From Diadophis punctatus similis (lineage: Eukaryota > Chordata > Lepidosauria > Squamata > Dipsadidae): 64,000 nucleotides of DNA. Below, piece by piece: positions 9,598-21,089 of this stretch. Within the stretch, counting starts at the first letter, position 1. Each line of letters begins with the position of its first letter. The notes below the pieces were generated by a model that ran no database searches, was not told the origin of the DNA, and saw only the letters and a list, made by a program, of their open reading frames with translations. The translations under genes and the position numbers were made by a program. The DNA lies in the NCBI GenBank assembly GCA_023053685.1, contig JALIGW010000010.1, positions 15,470,919 to 15,534,918 on the forward strand, written 5' to 3'.

Positions 9598-12330
9598 TGT
9601 CAGACCATAGCCCCGTTTGGATGGAATGGAATTTGGTCAAGGACCTAGAAGGTCTTGGAGGTTAAATGATAACTTGTTTAGATATGAGGATAATGTAAAA
9701 GAATGTAAAAGATTTATGAATGAATTTTTTGCTATGAATATGCAGAGGGGTACATCAATACAGATGGTTTGGGATGCAAGTAAGGCTTATATGAGAGGTG
9801 TCTTAATATATTTGAACAATAAATATAGAAGGAAGAAGGAATTTAAAAGAAAAGAACTGGAGGAAGAAATCAAAAAACAAGACAGGGTTTTAATTTCCAA
9901 ACCATCAGATAAGAAAATTAAAGAAACAATTAACTTATTAAAAGCTAAATTTAATATGTTAATGGCAGACCAAGTAGCAACTAATTTACAATATGCTAAA
10001 CACAATACTTTTTGTAATGCAAATAAACTGGGCAGGTGGTTGGCTTATATATTAAGAAAAAAGTAAAAATCAAGAATTGTAGAGAAGATTAAGTATAAGG
10101 GTAAAGAAGTTTTTGAACACGAAGCAATTAAAAAATCTTTTTTAGAGTTTTACTCAGGGTTGTATAAGGGGGATAAGGTCAAAGAGGAAGATATAGACAG
10201 ATATTTGCAAAATGGGCATAGAAATATAGCCTCTAAGGAGCAGACTGAAATTTTAAATCAACTGATAACTTCAGAGGAAATTTTGGCAGCTATTAAACAG
10301 TTAAAAATGGGTAAGGCTCCAGGGACAGATGGTTTAACAGCTGTTTATTATAAAAAATTTACAGGATGAAATGGTGGAACCTCTGAAGGTGTTATTTAAT
10401 AATATACAACAAGGAGGAGAAGTACTCCCAACTTGGAAGACTGCTTTTATCTCTTTAATCCCAAAAGAGGGTCAAGACCATACAGACCCTAAAAACTATA
10501 GGCCAATCTCACTTTTAAATATAGATTACAAAATTTTTGCTAAAATATTAGCAAATAGATTAATGATACTTATGCAACAACTGGTTCATCAGGATCAAAC
10601 TGGTTTTATAGTAGGTAGACAAATGAAAAGTAATGTAAGACAAATAATTAATTTATTAGAATATTTGGGAATGAATAACCAGGTACCTGCAGTATTGGTG
10701 TTCTTGGATGCCGAGAAAGCTTTTGATAGATTGAATTGGAATTTTTTATTAAAATTAATAGAAAAGATGCAGCTTGGAGAATATTTTACACAATCTATTA
10801 AGGCAATATATCAAAAACAAACAGCTCAAATAATAGTCAATGGTGGACTAACAGATAATTTTAATATAGAGAAAGGAACGAGACAAGAATGTCCCTTATC
10901 GCCATTACTGTTTATTTTGTCTATGGAAATTTTACTGAGCAAAATAAGGGAGTCTGAGATAATTAAGGGAATTAAAATAAGACAGGAAGAATACAAATTG
11001 CGAGCATTTGCGGATGACCTGGTGGTTACCTTAACTCAACCATACCAATCAATTATAGTGTTGATGGAAATTATTGATTTTTATGGACAAGTATCTGGTT
11101 TTAAAATAAATATAGATAAAACTAAAATAATAGCTAAAAATATGACTAGAAGTCAGGAGGAAGAAATAGAAAGGGTCACGGGATTTGAGACAGTTAAAAA
11201 GGTTAAATATTTGGGGGTTTATATTATGTCAACAAACACGAAATTATATCAGCATAATTATGAACCATTATGGCAAAAAATACAGAAAGATTTGGAAAAC
11301 TGGAAAAAACTACAGCTGTCTCTGTTGGGTAGGATAGCTGTAGTAAAAATGAATGTTTTACCAAGATTTTTTTTTTCAAATGATTCCTATACTCAAAAAA
11401 AGATGATAATTTGAAAGAGTGGCCAAAGGGTATTAATAAATTTATTTGGGCAGGGGGGAAACCGAGAGTAAATCAGAAAATAATGCAAGACTCAAGAGAG
11501 AGGGGAGGATTAAAAATGCCTAATCTAAGATTGTATTATGAAGCAGCTACCCTCTCAGCAATCACCGACTGGATCAATTTGACAGAAGATAGGATATTAA
11601 ATATAGAAGGGTATGGTTTGATTTATGGATGGCATGCCTATTTAGTGTATAACAAAAAAGTAGATAAAGCTTTTAAGAGTCACATATTAAGAAATGCTTT
11701 ATTGCGTGTCTGGAAGAAATATCAATGTAAATTAAACGATAAGGTACCTATATGGACAGTGCCCAGACACGCGATAGAGAATATAAACTTAGAGCAAAAG
11801 CTAGATAAGATTACATATAAAGAGCTTCTTTATGAAGAAGGAATTAGATTACAATTAAAACCAATGGAGCAACTAAGAGAAGGAATAATTAAGTCTTGGT
11901 TCCAATATGGGCAATTGCAGGCCAGATGGAAAGAGGATTCAAAAGTAGGTATCTTGCAGCAAGATGATAATTTGATAACTCAAACAAAGAATAAAGGTCC
12001 AATGCATATAAAGAGATTATATAATGTGATAGTTGAACTAGATTCGGAAACAGTGCTAGTTAAGGATTGCATGATAAAATGGGTGCAAAATATTGGAGAA
12101 CCTATAATGATGGAAACATGGGAGAACATATGGGTTAGAAATGTAAAATTTACACAAGCTCAAAATTTAAGAGAAAATTTCTACAAAATGTTTTGTAGAT
12201 GGCATTTGGATCCAAAAAAACTAGCTCGTATGTATCCTAATTTACAACCTAAATGTTGGAGATGTGAATGTGAAGATGCTACTTATTTCCATATTTGGTA
12301 GACTTGTAAGAAAATTAAGGCTTTTTGGAT
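9598..12330 (+). pseudogene. L1 ORF2 continuation (endonuclease end, RT, C-terminal domain)
   Basis: It resumes at the SDH catalytic motif of the endonuclease. The RT follows with 'MGKAPGTDGLTAVYYKKF', 'NYRPISLLNIDYKIFAKIL', 'VFLDAEKAFDRLNW' and the catalytic FADD at 11007-11018. The PQGxPLSP motif is altered to 'RQECPLSPLLF'. Frame changes occur near 10065, 10365 and 11414. The Cys-rich C-terminal motif ('CWRCECEDATYFH') ends in a TAG. Compared with the L1 at 44582-48330, roughly the last 110 codons are missing and a palindrome marks the junction. Confidence 0.85.
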
Positions 12331-12331
12331 T

Positions 12332-12372
12332 AAAATATGGTGGATTTAAAATTTAAATCCACCATATTAAAA
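12332..12372. repeat. Perfect palindrome at an L1 3' deletion junction
   Basis: An arm reading 'aatatggtggattt' is followed by its exact reverse complement with almost no loop. It sits where ORF2 stops matching a full-length L1 and the 3' end begins. Confidence 0.85.
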
Positions 12373-12587
12373 TGTTTGTACTTTATACTAATAAAACTTT
12401 TTGAATAAAAAAAAAGGAATGGGGTGAGGTCGATGGTAGATAATCTGAGGTTGAAGTTTTTGGGGTTTGGGGAAGAAACTACTGAGTCAGGTAAAGTGTT
12501 CCAGGCATTGACCACTCTGTTGTTGAAGTCGAATTTTTTGCAATCAAGTTTGGAGCGGTTTACATTAAGTTTGTATCTATTGTGAGC

Positions 12588-13373
12588 TCATGTATTATTG
12601 CGATTGAAGCTGAAGTAGTCGTTAACAGGTAGAACATTGTGGCAGATAATTTTGTGAGCTACACTTAGGTCAGATCGAAGGCGGCGTAGTTCTAAATTTT
12701 CAAGTCCCAAAATTTCAAGTCTGTTTTCATAAGGTATTCTGTTGTGAACAGAGGAATGTAATACTCTTCTTGTGAAGTATCTCTGGACATTCTCAATTGT
12801 GTTAATGTCTGATATGTAGTGTGGATTCCAGACAGATGAGCTGTATTCAAGAATCGGTCTAGCAAATGTTTTGTATGCTTTGGTTAAGAGTACAATGTTA
12901 CCAGAGAAGAAGCTATGCAAGATTAGGTTAACCATTCTTAATGCCTTCTTAGCTATGTTGTTGCAGTGGGCTCTGGCACTTAGATCATTAGAGATGAGTA
13001 CTCCAAGGTCCTTTACTGAGTGAGGATCATCATCAAGGTCATGATCATCAAGTTTGTATTTTGTGTTTTGATTGTTTTTGCCAATGTGTAAAACTGAGCA
13101 TTTGTTGTTTGAGATTGGTTGTTGCCACTTGTTAGACCATTCAGATATATAGTCAAGGTCTTTTTGAAGGATTGTAGTATTGTCGGTGGTGTTGAATAGT
13201 TTTACATCATCTGCGAAGAGGACGCAGTTGCTTTGTATATTATCACAAATGTCATTTATGTAGAGAATGAAGAGAGTAGGTCCTAAAATGCTTCCTTGGG
13301 GAACACCGCTGTTAACAGGTACAGGGTTTGATAGAGCTGATCCTATTTTGACCACTTGTTGTCTGTTTGACAA
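12588..13373 (-). pseudogene. CR1/L3-like RT C-terminal ORF
   Basis: A 261-codon open stretch contains RT palm motif FADDVKLF and the thumb/C-terminal region. The upstream fingers continue in other frames at 13380-13547 and 13604-13906. Without an intact N-terminus and endonuclease this is a 5'-truncated, inactive copy. Confidence 0.75.
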
Positions 13374-13547
13374 GAATACAGTTATCCGTTTGTGTAGGGG
13401 GCCAGAGATGCCATAAGATTTTAGTTTTAGGAGTAGTTTGTCGTGTACTATGGAGTCAAAGGCTTTACAAAAGTCTATGTAGATTGCACCTACTGCTTTG
13501 CCCTGGTCGAGTTTAGTAGTCCATATGTTTTTACAATGTAGAAGTTG

Positions 13548-13612
13548 TAGATTTTATTTTATTTATTTTGTTATTCTTATATGCTGCCCAACTCCCGAAG
13601 GACTCAGGATTG
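13548..13612 (-). mobile_element. Short L2 3'-end fragment
   Basis: The sequence 'cttatatgctgcccaactcc' preceded by a T/A-rich (TTTA)-like tail matches the 3' terminus of the L2 at 5398-5440. It splits the CR1/L3-like RT frame, consistent with a severely 5'-truncated insertion of about 65 bp. Confidence 0.65.
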
Positions 13613-13861
13613 CAGGATAACTTTTTTCTGAAACCAAATTGTTTGTGAGAGTAGGTTGTTTGTCTCTAAGTGGAGGGTAATGGATTGGTTGATGATTGAT
13701 TCCATGACTCTGCAGGTGATGCAACATAAGGAGATTGGTCTATAATTTTCAACTAGGTTGGGGTCTCCCTTTTTGAAGACAGGGATAACTGTGGCTAGTG
13801 ACCATAGGTTGGGTAGGGTGCTGGTTCTGAAAGATGTATCAAAAATAATGCTTAGAGGTTG

Positions 13862-14344
13862 ATAGGTGGCACGCAGAGCCCTCTCTGTCGGCACGCGCGC
13901 CGTCACCCCAGCCCAGCTCTATTGCGTTTCTAGCCGTCATTTGCAGGATTTTTAAAAATGCGCAAAACAGCATTCCGGCTTCATGGCGGTGCATTTGCTG
14001 TTGCTGCCTCCATGACCTGCCCCTTGCGCAGCATAGTGAAATTTAGCACACTTCACAATGGAGGAGATGGGGTTCCTCTTCCTCCTGGAGGACATTACGA
14101 TGCAGAGCCACAATGCGACCCTGCGTCGGAGTGGGCTCACTCTCACCTCCCAGTTGCTTTTTCTGCAGAACTGCCTGTGTTGGGATGCCCCGCCTCCCCG
14201 CCGTCCAGCTGGGCTTCGGTGCACTACTCCTGGGCTTGTCAGCCTCTGGAAGTCAGATTCCCACCACCCAGCACCAGTTCAGGGGTTCCTTCCCAGCACC
14301 CCCAGGGGGGAGAGAGGGAAGGATAAAGGGGGGGGGAGAGAGAG
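13862..14344. mobile_element. hAT-like fragment (internal, no termini)
   Basis: It begins with 'ggtggcacgcagagccctct', matching the subterminal region of hAT-A at 24188-24215, but lacks terminal inverted repeats and a target-site duplication. It is GC-rich with a G/A-rich stretch at 14310-14345. It abuts the truncated 3' end of the CR1. Confidence 0.5.
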
Positions 14345-17300
14345 AGAATTAAGGAAGTTTATCCTTAATTCCAAGTTGCTTCTCTCTTTGATTAGTTTCC
14401 AACCATTATTTATTGTCCTGCCCTCTGGTGGTTTGGAGAATAATTTGACTCCCTCTTCTTTATAGCAGTCCCTCAAATACTGGAATACTGCTATCATGTC
14501 ACCCCTAATTCTTCTTTTCTTTAGAGTAGCCAGATCCAAAACCTGCAGCCGTTCTTCATATGGTTTAGTCTCCAGGCCTTTGATCATCCTATTTGCTCTT
14601 CTCTGAACTTTTTCCAAAGTCTCAACATATTTTTGTAGTATGGTGACCAAAATTGGTTGCAGTATTCCAGGTGTGGTATTACTAGGGTTTTGTAAAGCGG
14701 AACTAATACTTCACTTGATCTTGATTCTATGCATCTGTTTATACAACCCAAGATTGTATTAGCTTTTTTGCTGCTGCTGCACATTGCTGGCTCATATTCA
14801 AATGATCATCCACTAGGACTCTCACAGTTACTGTTTTTGAGCCAGGTCTTGCCTAATCTGTACTTATACCTTTGATTTTTCCTGCCTAAATGTAAAGCTT
14901 TGGTTTTCTCCACATTAAAATTCATTTTGTTGGATAGGGCCCATTGTTCAAGTTTGTCAAGATCTTTTTGGATCTTGAGTTTGTCTTCTGGAGTATTGGC
15001 TATTCCTGCCAGTTTAGTATCATCTGCAAATTTGATGAGTTCTATTCCCTCTTACTATTCCCTATTACATGTGGATGTAGTACCATTAAAAACTACTCAT
15101 TGAGTACGGTTTGTCAGCCAGCTACAAATCCATCTGGTGGCAATGTTGTCTATTCCACATTTTTCTAGCTTACCAAGAAATAGATTGTGGTCTACTTTGT
15201 CGAATGCCTTACTGAAATCTAAGTATACTATGTCCACAGCATTTTGCTGGTCTACTAATTTAGTGACTTTATCAATTAAATAAGATTGGTTTGGCATGAT
15301 CTGTTTTTAACAATCCCGTGCTGGCTACTAGTTATAACTTTATTTGCTTCTAGTTGTTCGTAGATCTGTTTTTTGGTTATCTTTTCCAGGATCTTCTCAG
15401 GTATTGATGTTAGGGTGATTGGTCTGTAGTTTCCTGGGTCTGTTTTCCCCCCCTTTCTTGAAGATGGGAACCACATCAGCCCTTTTCCAATCCTCATGTA
15501 CTTACCCTGTGCTCCACGGTTTTTAAAAGATTTGGTACAATGGTTCTGAGATAACATCTGCCAGTTCCTTCAGAACTCTGGGATGTAATCCATCAGGTCC
15601 CAGTGATTTATATTCACCAAGGTCAGATATGTGTTCTCTTACCATTTTCTTGCTTATTTTAATATTTATTTCTGGTTTCTCTTTTACAGTAGCTTTTTTA
15701 GTACGTTGGTCTATAATTCTTTTTGCGTGAAGACTGATGCAAAGAATGAGTTAGCCAGCTCTGCTTTCTCCCTACTGCCTGCTACTTCCTTGCCATCTTC
15801 CCTCTGTCAGGGTTCCGACCGATGCCCTAATTAAATCATGAGCCTCAGGCCAAACTTCAAAGGAAATCCAGTTATTTATTAGGAGCTTCATGTCGGCATG
15901 GATCAAATGGAGCCAATTCTGACCTCACTTAATTTGCGCTTTGGCTCTGACCCTGTTTCCCCCTCCCTCCCAAGATGTGTCATCAGTCACATTCCCCAAC
16001 AATGCAATTTCGCAAGTTGTAGAAGTCACTCCCTTCGGCCACTGTGGGTTCCCGTGGAGATTACCTTGATGTCGCCAGCTGGAATGTGCTTTGTGTTGAT
16101 TGAAATGCAAGTTCCTTGATGCAGCTGCGAGGTTCGATTCCCCATCCCCCTTGCCTATGGCAACTCGAGACCAGGTCAGGGATGCTTCACAAGTTGACAC
16201 TCTCTTTAGTGGACCTAAAGTTTCCTTGACTTTTTTCTTGTTATTAATATGTTGAAAAAAACTTTTTTTAAAATTATTTTTGACTTTTGTTGAAAGCCTT
16301 AGTTCATTCTGAGCCTTGCTTTCCTGACATCATCTTTGAACGTTCTGGCTATCTGCTGATAATCAGCCTTAGTTATGTGTCCCTCTTTCCATTTTCTGTG
16401 CTTGTCCTTTATGTCTTTCAGTTTATCAAAGAGATCTTTCTGCAGCCATGATGGTTTCTTCTTCAATTTTTTCTTTTTCTTTTTCTGTGGTATTGTGCTG
16501 GACAGGGCTTTTATGATTGCATTTTTCAGAATTTCCCATGCTTTTTTAGTTGTTTTCTCCTTTAGGATTTTCATACATGGAATCTTCCCTAGGGTCTCTC
16601 TCTCTCTCAGTTTGTTAAAATCAGCTCTTTTAAAGTTAAAGGCTCTGGTTGGATTATTTTCTATTGCTTGTGTTTGCATTATATTGAATTCCAGTATGAT
16701 GTGTTCACTTTCACCCAAAGTTCTCGCACCGTCAACTCCATCACTTCTTCTCTATTAGTAAGAATTAGGTCTAGTTTAGCTTTACTTCTAGTTCCCTCCT
16801 CTACCTTTCAGATGATAAAGTTGTCAGCTAGGTTGGTTAGGCATCTGTTTGATCTCCCACTCGCTGCAGAGTTGATCTCCCAGTTTATATCTGGATAGTT
16901 AAATTCTCCCATTACTACTGTGGTATGCTTCCTACATACATTTGTTAACTGGTTGGCAAAGAGTTCATCTATTTCTTCTGATTGATTGGGTGGCCTGTAA
17001 TATACACCTATGGCAATGTCATTCCCCCCCCCTTTTATATTGATCCATATATATTCTGGAGGGGTTTTATCTTTGATCATGTGCATTTCTGTAGATATGT
17101 AGTGATATCTCACACATAATGCAATTCCACCTCCTCTTTTTGTAGATCTGTTTCTTTTGAACAATTTGTATCCATCCATCAGTACATTCCAGTCATGGGT
17201 TTCATCCCACCAAGTTTCTGTAATGGCAACTATGTCATACCTACCCTCATATACTATTAGTTCTACTTCACCCTGTTTGTTCCCCAAGCCTTGAGCATTT

Positions 17301-17355
17301 GTATATAAGCATTTAAGACTTTTATGCCTGTCCATGGGTATGATTCCTGCATCTC
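14345..17355 (-). pseudogene. CR1 ORF2 (endonuclease-RT), broken
   Basis: Endonuclease 17355-16808 has 'LKCLYTNAQGLGNKQGE', 'IVAITETWWDE', 'GGGIALCV' and 'GEFNYPDINWE' (GDFN in active copies). The linker at 16718-16299 includes 'KKPSWLQKDLFDKLK'. RT pieces have 'DPGNYRPITLTSIPEKILE' (15557-15276), 'VYLDFSKAFDKVDHN' (15297-15097) and the C-terminal 'VQRRANRMIKGLE' (14650-14279). Several frameshifts are present, and the RT catalytic region near 15060 is disrupted. Typical CR1 ORF2 order is retained. Confidence 0.85.
15805..16199 (-). mobile_element. Solo LTR inside CR1 ORF2
   Basis: A 395-bp segment interrupts the CR1 ORF2 linker. Its ends are inverted (TGTCA...TGACA). The minus strand carries AATAAA (plus-strand TTTATT at 15875-15880) about 70 bp before the 3' end, as in an LTR R-U5. 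Flanking pentamers CCCTC (15800-15804) and CTCTC (16200-16204) match at four of five positions. No internal retroviral sequence is present, so it is a solo LTR by inference. Confidence 0.6.
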
Positions 17356-17599
17356 CTATCGTGTTCCCCCGAAAATAAGACAGGGGCTTATATTTTGGAC
17401 CCCCCCCCAAAATGCCCCTGGCCTTATTATTGGGGGGTGGCTTATTATTTTCGGGTTGCAGGAGGCTGGCCAGGCCACGAGATGTGCGTCTTACTAGAAT
17501 CAGGCAGCTCCGTAGTGTCTCTCGGCTGGTCTGTTTAGTTCCAGCTCCAGTTCCAGCTCCAGCCATCACCATAGAGCGGGAAACGCACTTACAGGGCGG

Positions 17600-17755
17600 C
17601 TGCTGCCCTGGCTGGGTTTGGGAGCCGGAGTTTGGGGGAGAGAAAGAAAGAAAGACTTCTGCTGCTTCTTTGGCTGCAGCAAGGGAAGCAGCAGAAGTCT
17701 TTCTTTCTCTCCTGCAAACTCTGGCTCTTCGGCTTTCAAACCCCAGGCAAGGCAG
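17600..17755. repeat. Inverted repeat (hairpin 1)
   Basis: The inner arms at 17637-17668 and 17685-17712 pair almost perfectly ('gacttctgctgcttc' and its complement, flanked by AGAAAG/CTTTCT). Weaker pairing extends outward to about 17600 and 17755. Confidence 0.85.
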
Positions 17756-17938
17756 CGGCTGCTCTCCGAGTATGTTTTCCGCTCTATGCTGACAGCCAAA
17801 CGTCTAGCCAGGCGCAGCAACAGGAGCAGCCGGCGACCAAACCTCTCGGACTGTCAGGTAGGACGCGCATCTCATGCTGGGGCTCAATTTGGAGTTTGGC
17901 AGGGTGGGCGGGGTGGGGCGGGGCAGGGCGGGGCATGT

Positions 17939-18130
17939 GTCCTACCTGACACTTGTCAGTAGCTTCATCGCATTCCTCGGTGTGGTGTCCAGGGCAGCCC
18001 GTTCTAAAAGAGAATGTCTCGTGAGTTCAATCAAACTTCTCAAACTCGCGAGACGTTCTCTTTTAGAATGGGCTGCCCTGGACACCACACGGAGGAACGT
18101 GACAGAGCTACCAGGATAAGTGTCAGGTAA
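17939..18130. repeat. Inverted repeat (hairpin 2)
   Basis: Arms of about 90 bp surround a 13-base loop (18029-18041). The inner ~50 bp ('gtgtggtgtccagggcagcc' and its complement) is nearly perfect. Confidence 0.9.
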
Positions 18131-18284
18131 GACGCGGGTCTCACGCTGGGGCTCAATTTGGGGCTTGGCAGAGCGGACGGGGCACGCATCCTACGGTACC
18201 TGGGACTTGTCACGCGGTGGGATGGGGGATGGGGGATGGGGCAGGCCAGGCCACGAGACTCTTACCCACAAGTCTGGTCTGGCA

Positions 18285-18420
18285 GAGAGGAAGAGAGAAA
18301 CAGAAAACAGAGGGATACTGGGGAAAAGAAAGAAAGAAAGGGAGAGGAAGAGAGAAACAGAAAACAGAGGGATACTGGGAAAAAGAACAAAAGAAAGGGA
18401 GAGGAAGAGAGAAACAGAAG
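18285..18420 (+). repeat. ~58-bp tandem repeat
   Basis: The unit 'gaggaagagagaaacagaaa' plus 'acagagggatactggg' occurs two full times and partly a third. Confidence 0.85.
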
Positions 18421-18687
18421 CAGCATTTTGAAACTCACTCCTGCCTGCGCGGAAGCAGGAATCGATGCTCGTCCCCTCTTCCTCGTGGGCAGAAGCGTGT
18501 TTTAAATTGCTGTAGGCAGAGCCCAGAGGAGCCGAGCTAGTCCCACAGGATGTGTGCATAGCCGCCTCTCGATTGCTCTCTCTCTCTCTCTCTCTCATGG
18601 CAAGGGGGAGAATCAGGACAGGCAGAAGCCGCTGGGTAAAGAGCGACCAGAATCAAGGGAATCCTCTACCGCAACAGCCAAAGTTTG

Positions 18688-18768
18688 GGGGAAAGAAAGA
18701 AGGACTTCTGCTGCTTCTGTTTTTGGCTGCACGGAAGGAAAGCAGCAGAAGTCCTTCTTTCTTTCCCC
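18688..18768. repeat. Inverted repeat (hairpin 3)
   Basis: Arms 18688-18715 and 18741-18768 are perfect 28-bp complements with a 25-base loop. The stem contains the same 'ggacttctgctgct' core as hairpin 1, so the two hairpins are related. Confidence 0.9.
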
Positions 18769-19241
18769 GCCTCTCGCTTTCTATCGCTCTCGCTGTCACG
18801 GCCGGGAGCCGCTCTTTGTGCTGTGGGCAAGCGAGGGAGGGAGGTGTGGGGTGGCAGCAGCGGCAGCAGGAGGCAGAGGGAGGTGTCATTGGGAGGCAGA
18901 GCCGAAGGGACTTGCTCTTGCTGTCACGGCCGGGAGCTGCTCTTTCTGTGGCGGGCACTCTTTGGCCAGGAGAGAGAGAGAAAGTGAGAGGTGGCTACAC
19001 GCCCACACACACCCCGCGGGACTGGCTGTTCTGGGCTGTCTCCGGCAGCTTTTTGAAACTCTCTCTCTCCTGGCCAAAAGAGTGCCGCCGCAAAAAGAGT
19101 GGCTCCCGGCATGTCTGCCCCTTTCCCCCGGAAGTAATTGGGGTGGCTTATTTTTGGGGGGTGGCTTATTTCAACGCATGTCCTGAAAAGCCCTGTGGGG
19201 CTTATTTTCGAGACATGTCTTATTTTCAGGGAAATACGGTA

Positions 19242-20045
19242 ATTGTTGTTTGAGTTTTTCTTTCTTCTCATCACTTCCTACCTCATTGTTTTTGTTTTCT
19301 TGGGATTTATGATTGGTTTTGTGTTCTAAAGATTCTAAAGATTGGTCACCCTCCCCACACAATTTTAGTTTAAAGCACTTCAGATGAGTTGAGCCAGTCT
19401 TTTTCCCAGTACATTTTTCACTGTTTTCATGAGGTACAGCCCATCCCTTGCCAAGAGTCCTTTTAGTAGGCAATGCAATCCAGGGCCCAGGAAAGTTTTC
19501 TTGGTGACACCAACCTTTAGGCAGTGGTTTATTTCTAGAATTCTTTTTCCCCTCAATGGGTGTTGAACTTTCGTTGGGAGTACTGATGAGAACACTACTT
19601 GTGCTCCAAGCTCCTTAACTTTGTTGCATAGTTGCTTATAATCTCTCAATATTGTACTCAGGTTCTTTGTTCTGTCATTTGTCCCAATGTGAAGGAGGAG
19701 GAAAGGGTAGTAATCTGTGGGCCTAATTATTTTGGTTAGGTTCTCAGCCACATCTTTGATTTTTGCTCCAGGGAGACAACATACCTCCCTATATTGTATG
19801 TCTGGTCTGCAGATGGCTGGTTCTATTCCTTTGAGAATAGAATCTCCTATCACCAATACTTGCCTTCCTTTTTTCGGGGATGCAGTCTGAGGTGCTTTTC
19901 TTAAAGCTTTTGAGGTAGGAAAGCTGTAAGATGAAATACCATCTGTATTTTGAAACAGGATTAAAGACTGTTTAAATAAATATTCTGGTCTTTCCAGCAT
20001 ATGATTCTTTAATGAAGATGCAATTTGTGACAAATGCCTGGCCTG
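19242..20045 (-). pseudogene. CR1 ORF1, esterase-like (SGNH) domain
   Basis: The open frame 20033-19380 contains 'VLVIGDSILKGIEPAICRP' (block I with catalytic-type GDS), 'REVCCLPGAKIKDV' and 'LLLHIGTNDRTKNLS' (GTND block). These are hallmarks of the esterase domain found in CR1 ORF1 proteins. The last residues lie in other frames. The N-terminal part of ORF1 is at 31292-31700, more than 11 kb away, because ERV and hAT insertions separate them. Confidence 0.85.
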
Positions 20046-20074
20046 ACATACAAAAGAAAATATAGAAAATGGAA

Positions 20075-20570
20075 GGCTTTTAAGTTGTATACCTAATAAT
20101 CATAAATATTTTAGTGTGATAAATCTTAAGGTTGCTTGTTGGACCTGTCCATTGGGAGAGGAATAAAAAATCAGATATTTTTGCTTTTGAATGGGCTGAT
20201 CCGGATACACACAGGAATCAGCAATATAGTGGTGTGTTTTGCCACAAGGGTTTTCAGAGAGTCTTGATTTGTTTGTAACAGGTGCTGGGAAACTTCAGCC
20301 CAACTGAAGGTTTGCAGTTGTTGCAGTATGTGAATGATTTGTTGTTGTTAGGAGAGGTAGAGAAAAGTACCAATGAGTTGTTGAACTTTTTGGGAAGTCA
20401 AGGCTTGAGAGTGTAAAGAAAGAAGACATTTGATTAATCAGGGCAGTAAGAAGATAGAATAGTGACACAACTGTCACCGAAGAAAAAGAGGTCTTATTGG
20501 TCTTGGCTTGACCTTGAAGCTGTGAGAAATGGGCTGTGATTAGGGACCGAAATCATATTTTTTAATTAAA
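20075..20570 (+). pseudogene. Endogenous retrovirus pol fragment (reverse transcriptase)
   Basis: The plus strand encodes class I (gammaretrovirus-like) RT signatures in order: 'YFSVINLK' in the position of the catalytic-Asp motif A, 'FAFEWADPDT', then 'LQLLQYVNDLLLLG', where YVND at 20327-20338 replaces the canonical YVDD. Several stops and frameshifts are present and no other pol domain was seen. It lies in CR1 ORF1 and is probably the same insertion as the LTR at 23604-24087. It is an inactive relic. Confidence 0.7.
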
Positions 20571-21053
20571 ACCATGGTAGTTTCCCACTGCTTGAGGAAT
20601 GAGCTACCAGGTGTCAAGGACAGTAGCTCCCTGAAATAATTTATACTGATCAGTTGGCAGGGAGGAAGAATTTTTGCATGTTAGTTTACACAATAAGTCT
20701 GCTTGCAGTACAAATGTGAGTGTGTGTGTGAGAAAGTCCTCATACAGAAATGGTCCTGAGACCTGTAAATGCCTGTGTGCTCCCAAGAAAGAGAGAGAGA
20801 AATCTTCTTTTTTGAACAAAGAAGCAGTCAGTTGCAAGGATTTGTGATTGTTGTTGTGAAGTATTTGACAGAATAAGGGAGATGAGAGAGACATCCCATA
20901 GAGAATGTGGGAGAGGAAGAAGTGAGATATATTTTGGAGTTAGAAAGAGTTATTTGTGAGTTCCTTTGTTGAAAAGATGTTGAATAGGACTTCCGGTGGT
21001 GCCGTGAGCCTCGCTGGATGCTCTTAATGGGCGCCCGATCCCAGGCTCCGTAA

Positions 21054-21089
21054 AAGCCGCCAGATACCACATCAGCTGTCTGGCGGCTT
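21054..21089 (+). promoter_or_regulatory. Conserved 5'UTR stem-loop of ORF1-only elements
   Basis: The perfect 11-bp stem AAGCCGCCAGA / TCTGGCGGCTT has a 14-base loop here. The same stem with a 7-base loop occurs at 27719-27747 and 37450-37478. Confidence 0.8.

Larger units (their letters stand above)
3840..12412 (+). mobile_element. Degenerate L1 (ORF1+ORF2), split by an L2 insertion
   Basis: ORF1 remnant (3851-4643), ORF2 endonuclease part (4645-5289) and, after the L2 insertion, ORF2 from the end of the endonuclease domain to the C-terminal Cys motif (9598-12330), then a short 3' end with AATAAA and an A-run to 12412. The reading frame is contiguous across the L2: the sequence before the insertion ends just short of, and the sequence after it resumes at, the catalytic SDH motif. 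The 5'UTR is missing and ORF1 begins in its RRM, so the copy is 5'-truncated. No target-site duplication was found. Confidence 0.85.
12413..13905 (-). mobile_element. CR1/L3-like LINE (reverse transcriptase part)
   Basis: The minus strand encodes an RT with 'DPNLVENYRPISL', 'VPQGSILGPTLFILYINDI', FADD, and a long C-terminal domain ('ARPILEYSSSVWNPHYISD', 'VQRYFTRRVLHSS', 'NRVVNAWNTLP'). This family is distinct from the classical CR1 at 14345 and from L2. The second copy at 55770-56575 is about 85% similar by eye at the protein level and retains the (AAAT)n 3' end missing here. The 3' end is cut at the L1 tail (12412). A small L2 tail interrupts the RT at 13548-13612. The best open piece is 13373-12588 (261 codons). 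Confidence 0.75.
17359..19239. mobile_element. TA-flanked nonautonomous DNA element built of hairpins
   Basis: It is flanked by TA on both sides (17357-17358 and 19240-19241) and interrupts CR1 between ORF2 and ORF1. Ends are inverted: left 'cgtgttcccccgaaaataag' and, from the right on the minus strand, 'cgtatttccctgaaaataag'. Subterminal 'ggcttatttt' motifs repeat. The 1.88-kb interior has no transposase ORF but holds several long inverted repeats (17600-17755, 17939-18130, 18688-18768, 18917-19110) and a ~58-bp tandem repeat (18285-18420). It could be a Tc1/mariner-type MITE composite; the superfamily is inferred only from the TA duplication. Confidence 0.7.
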
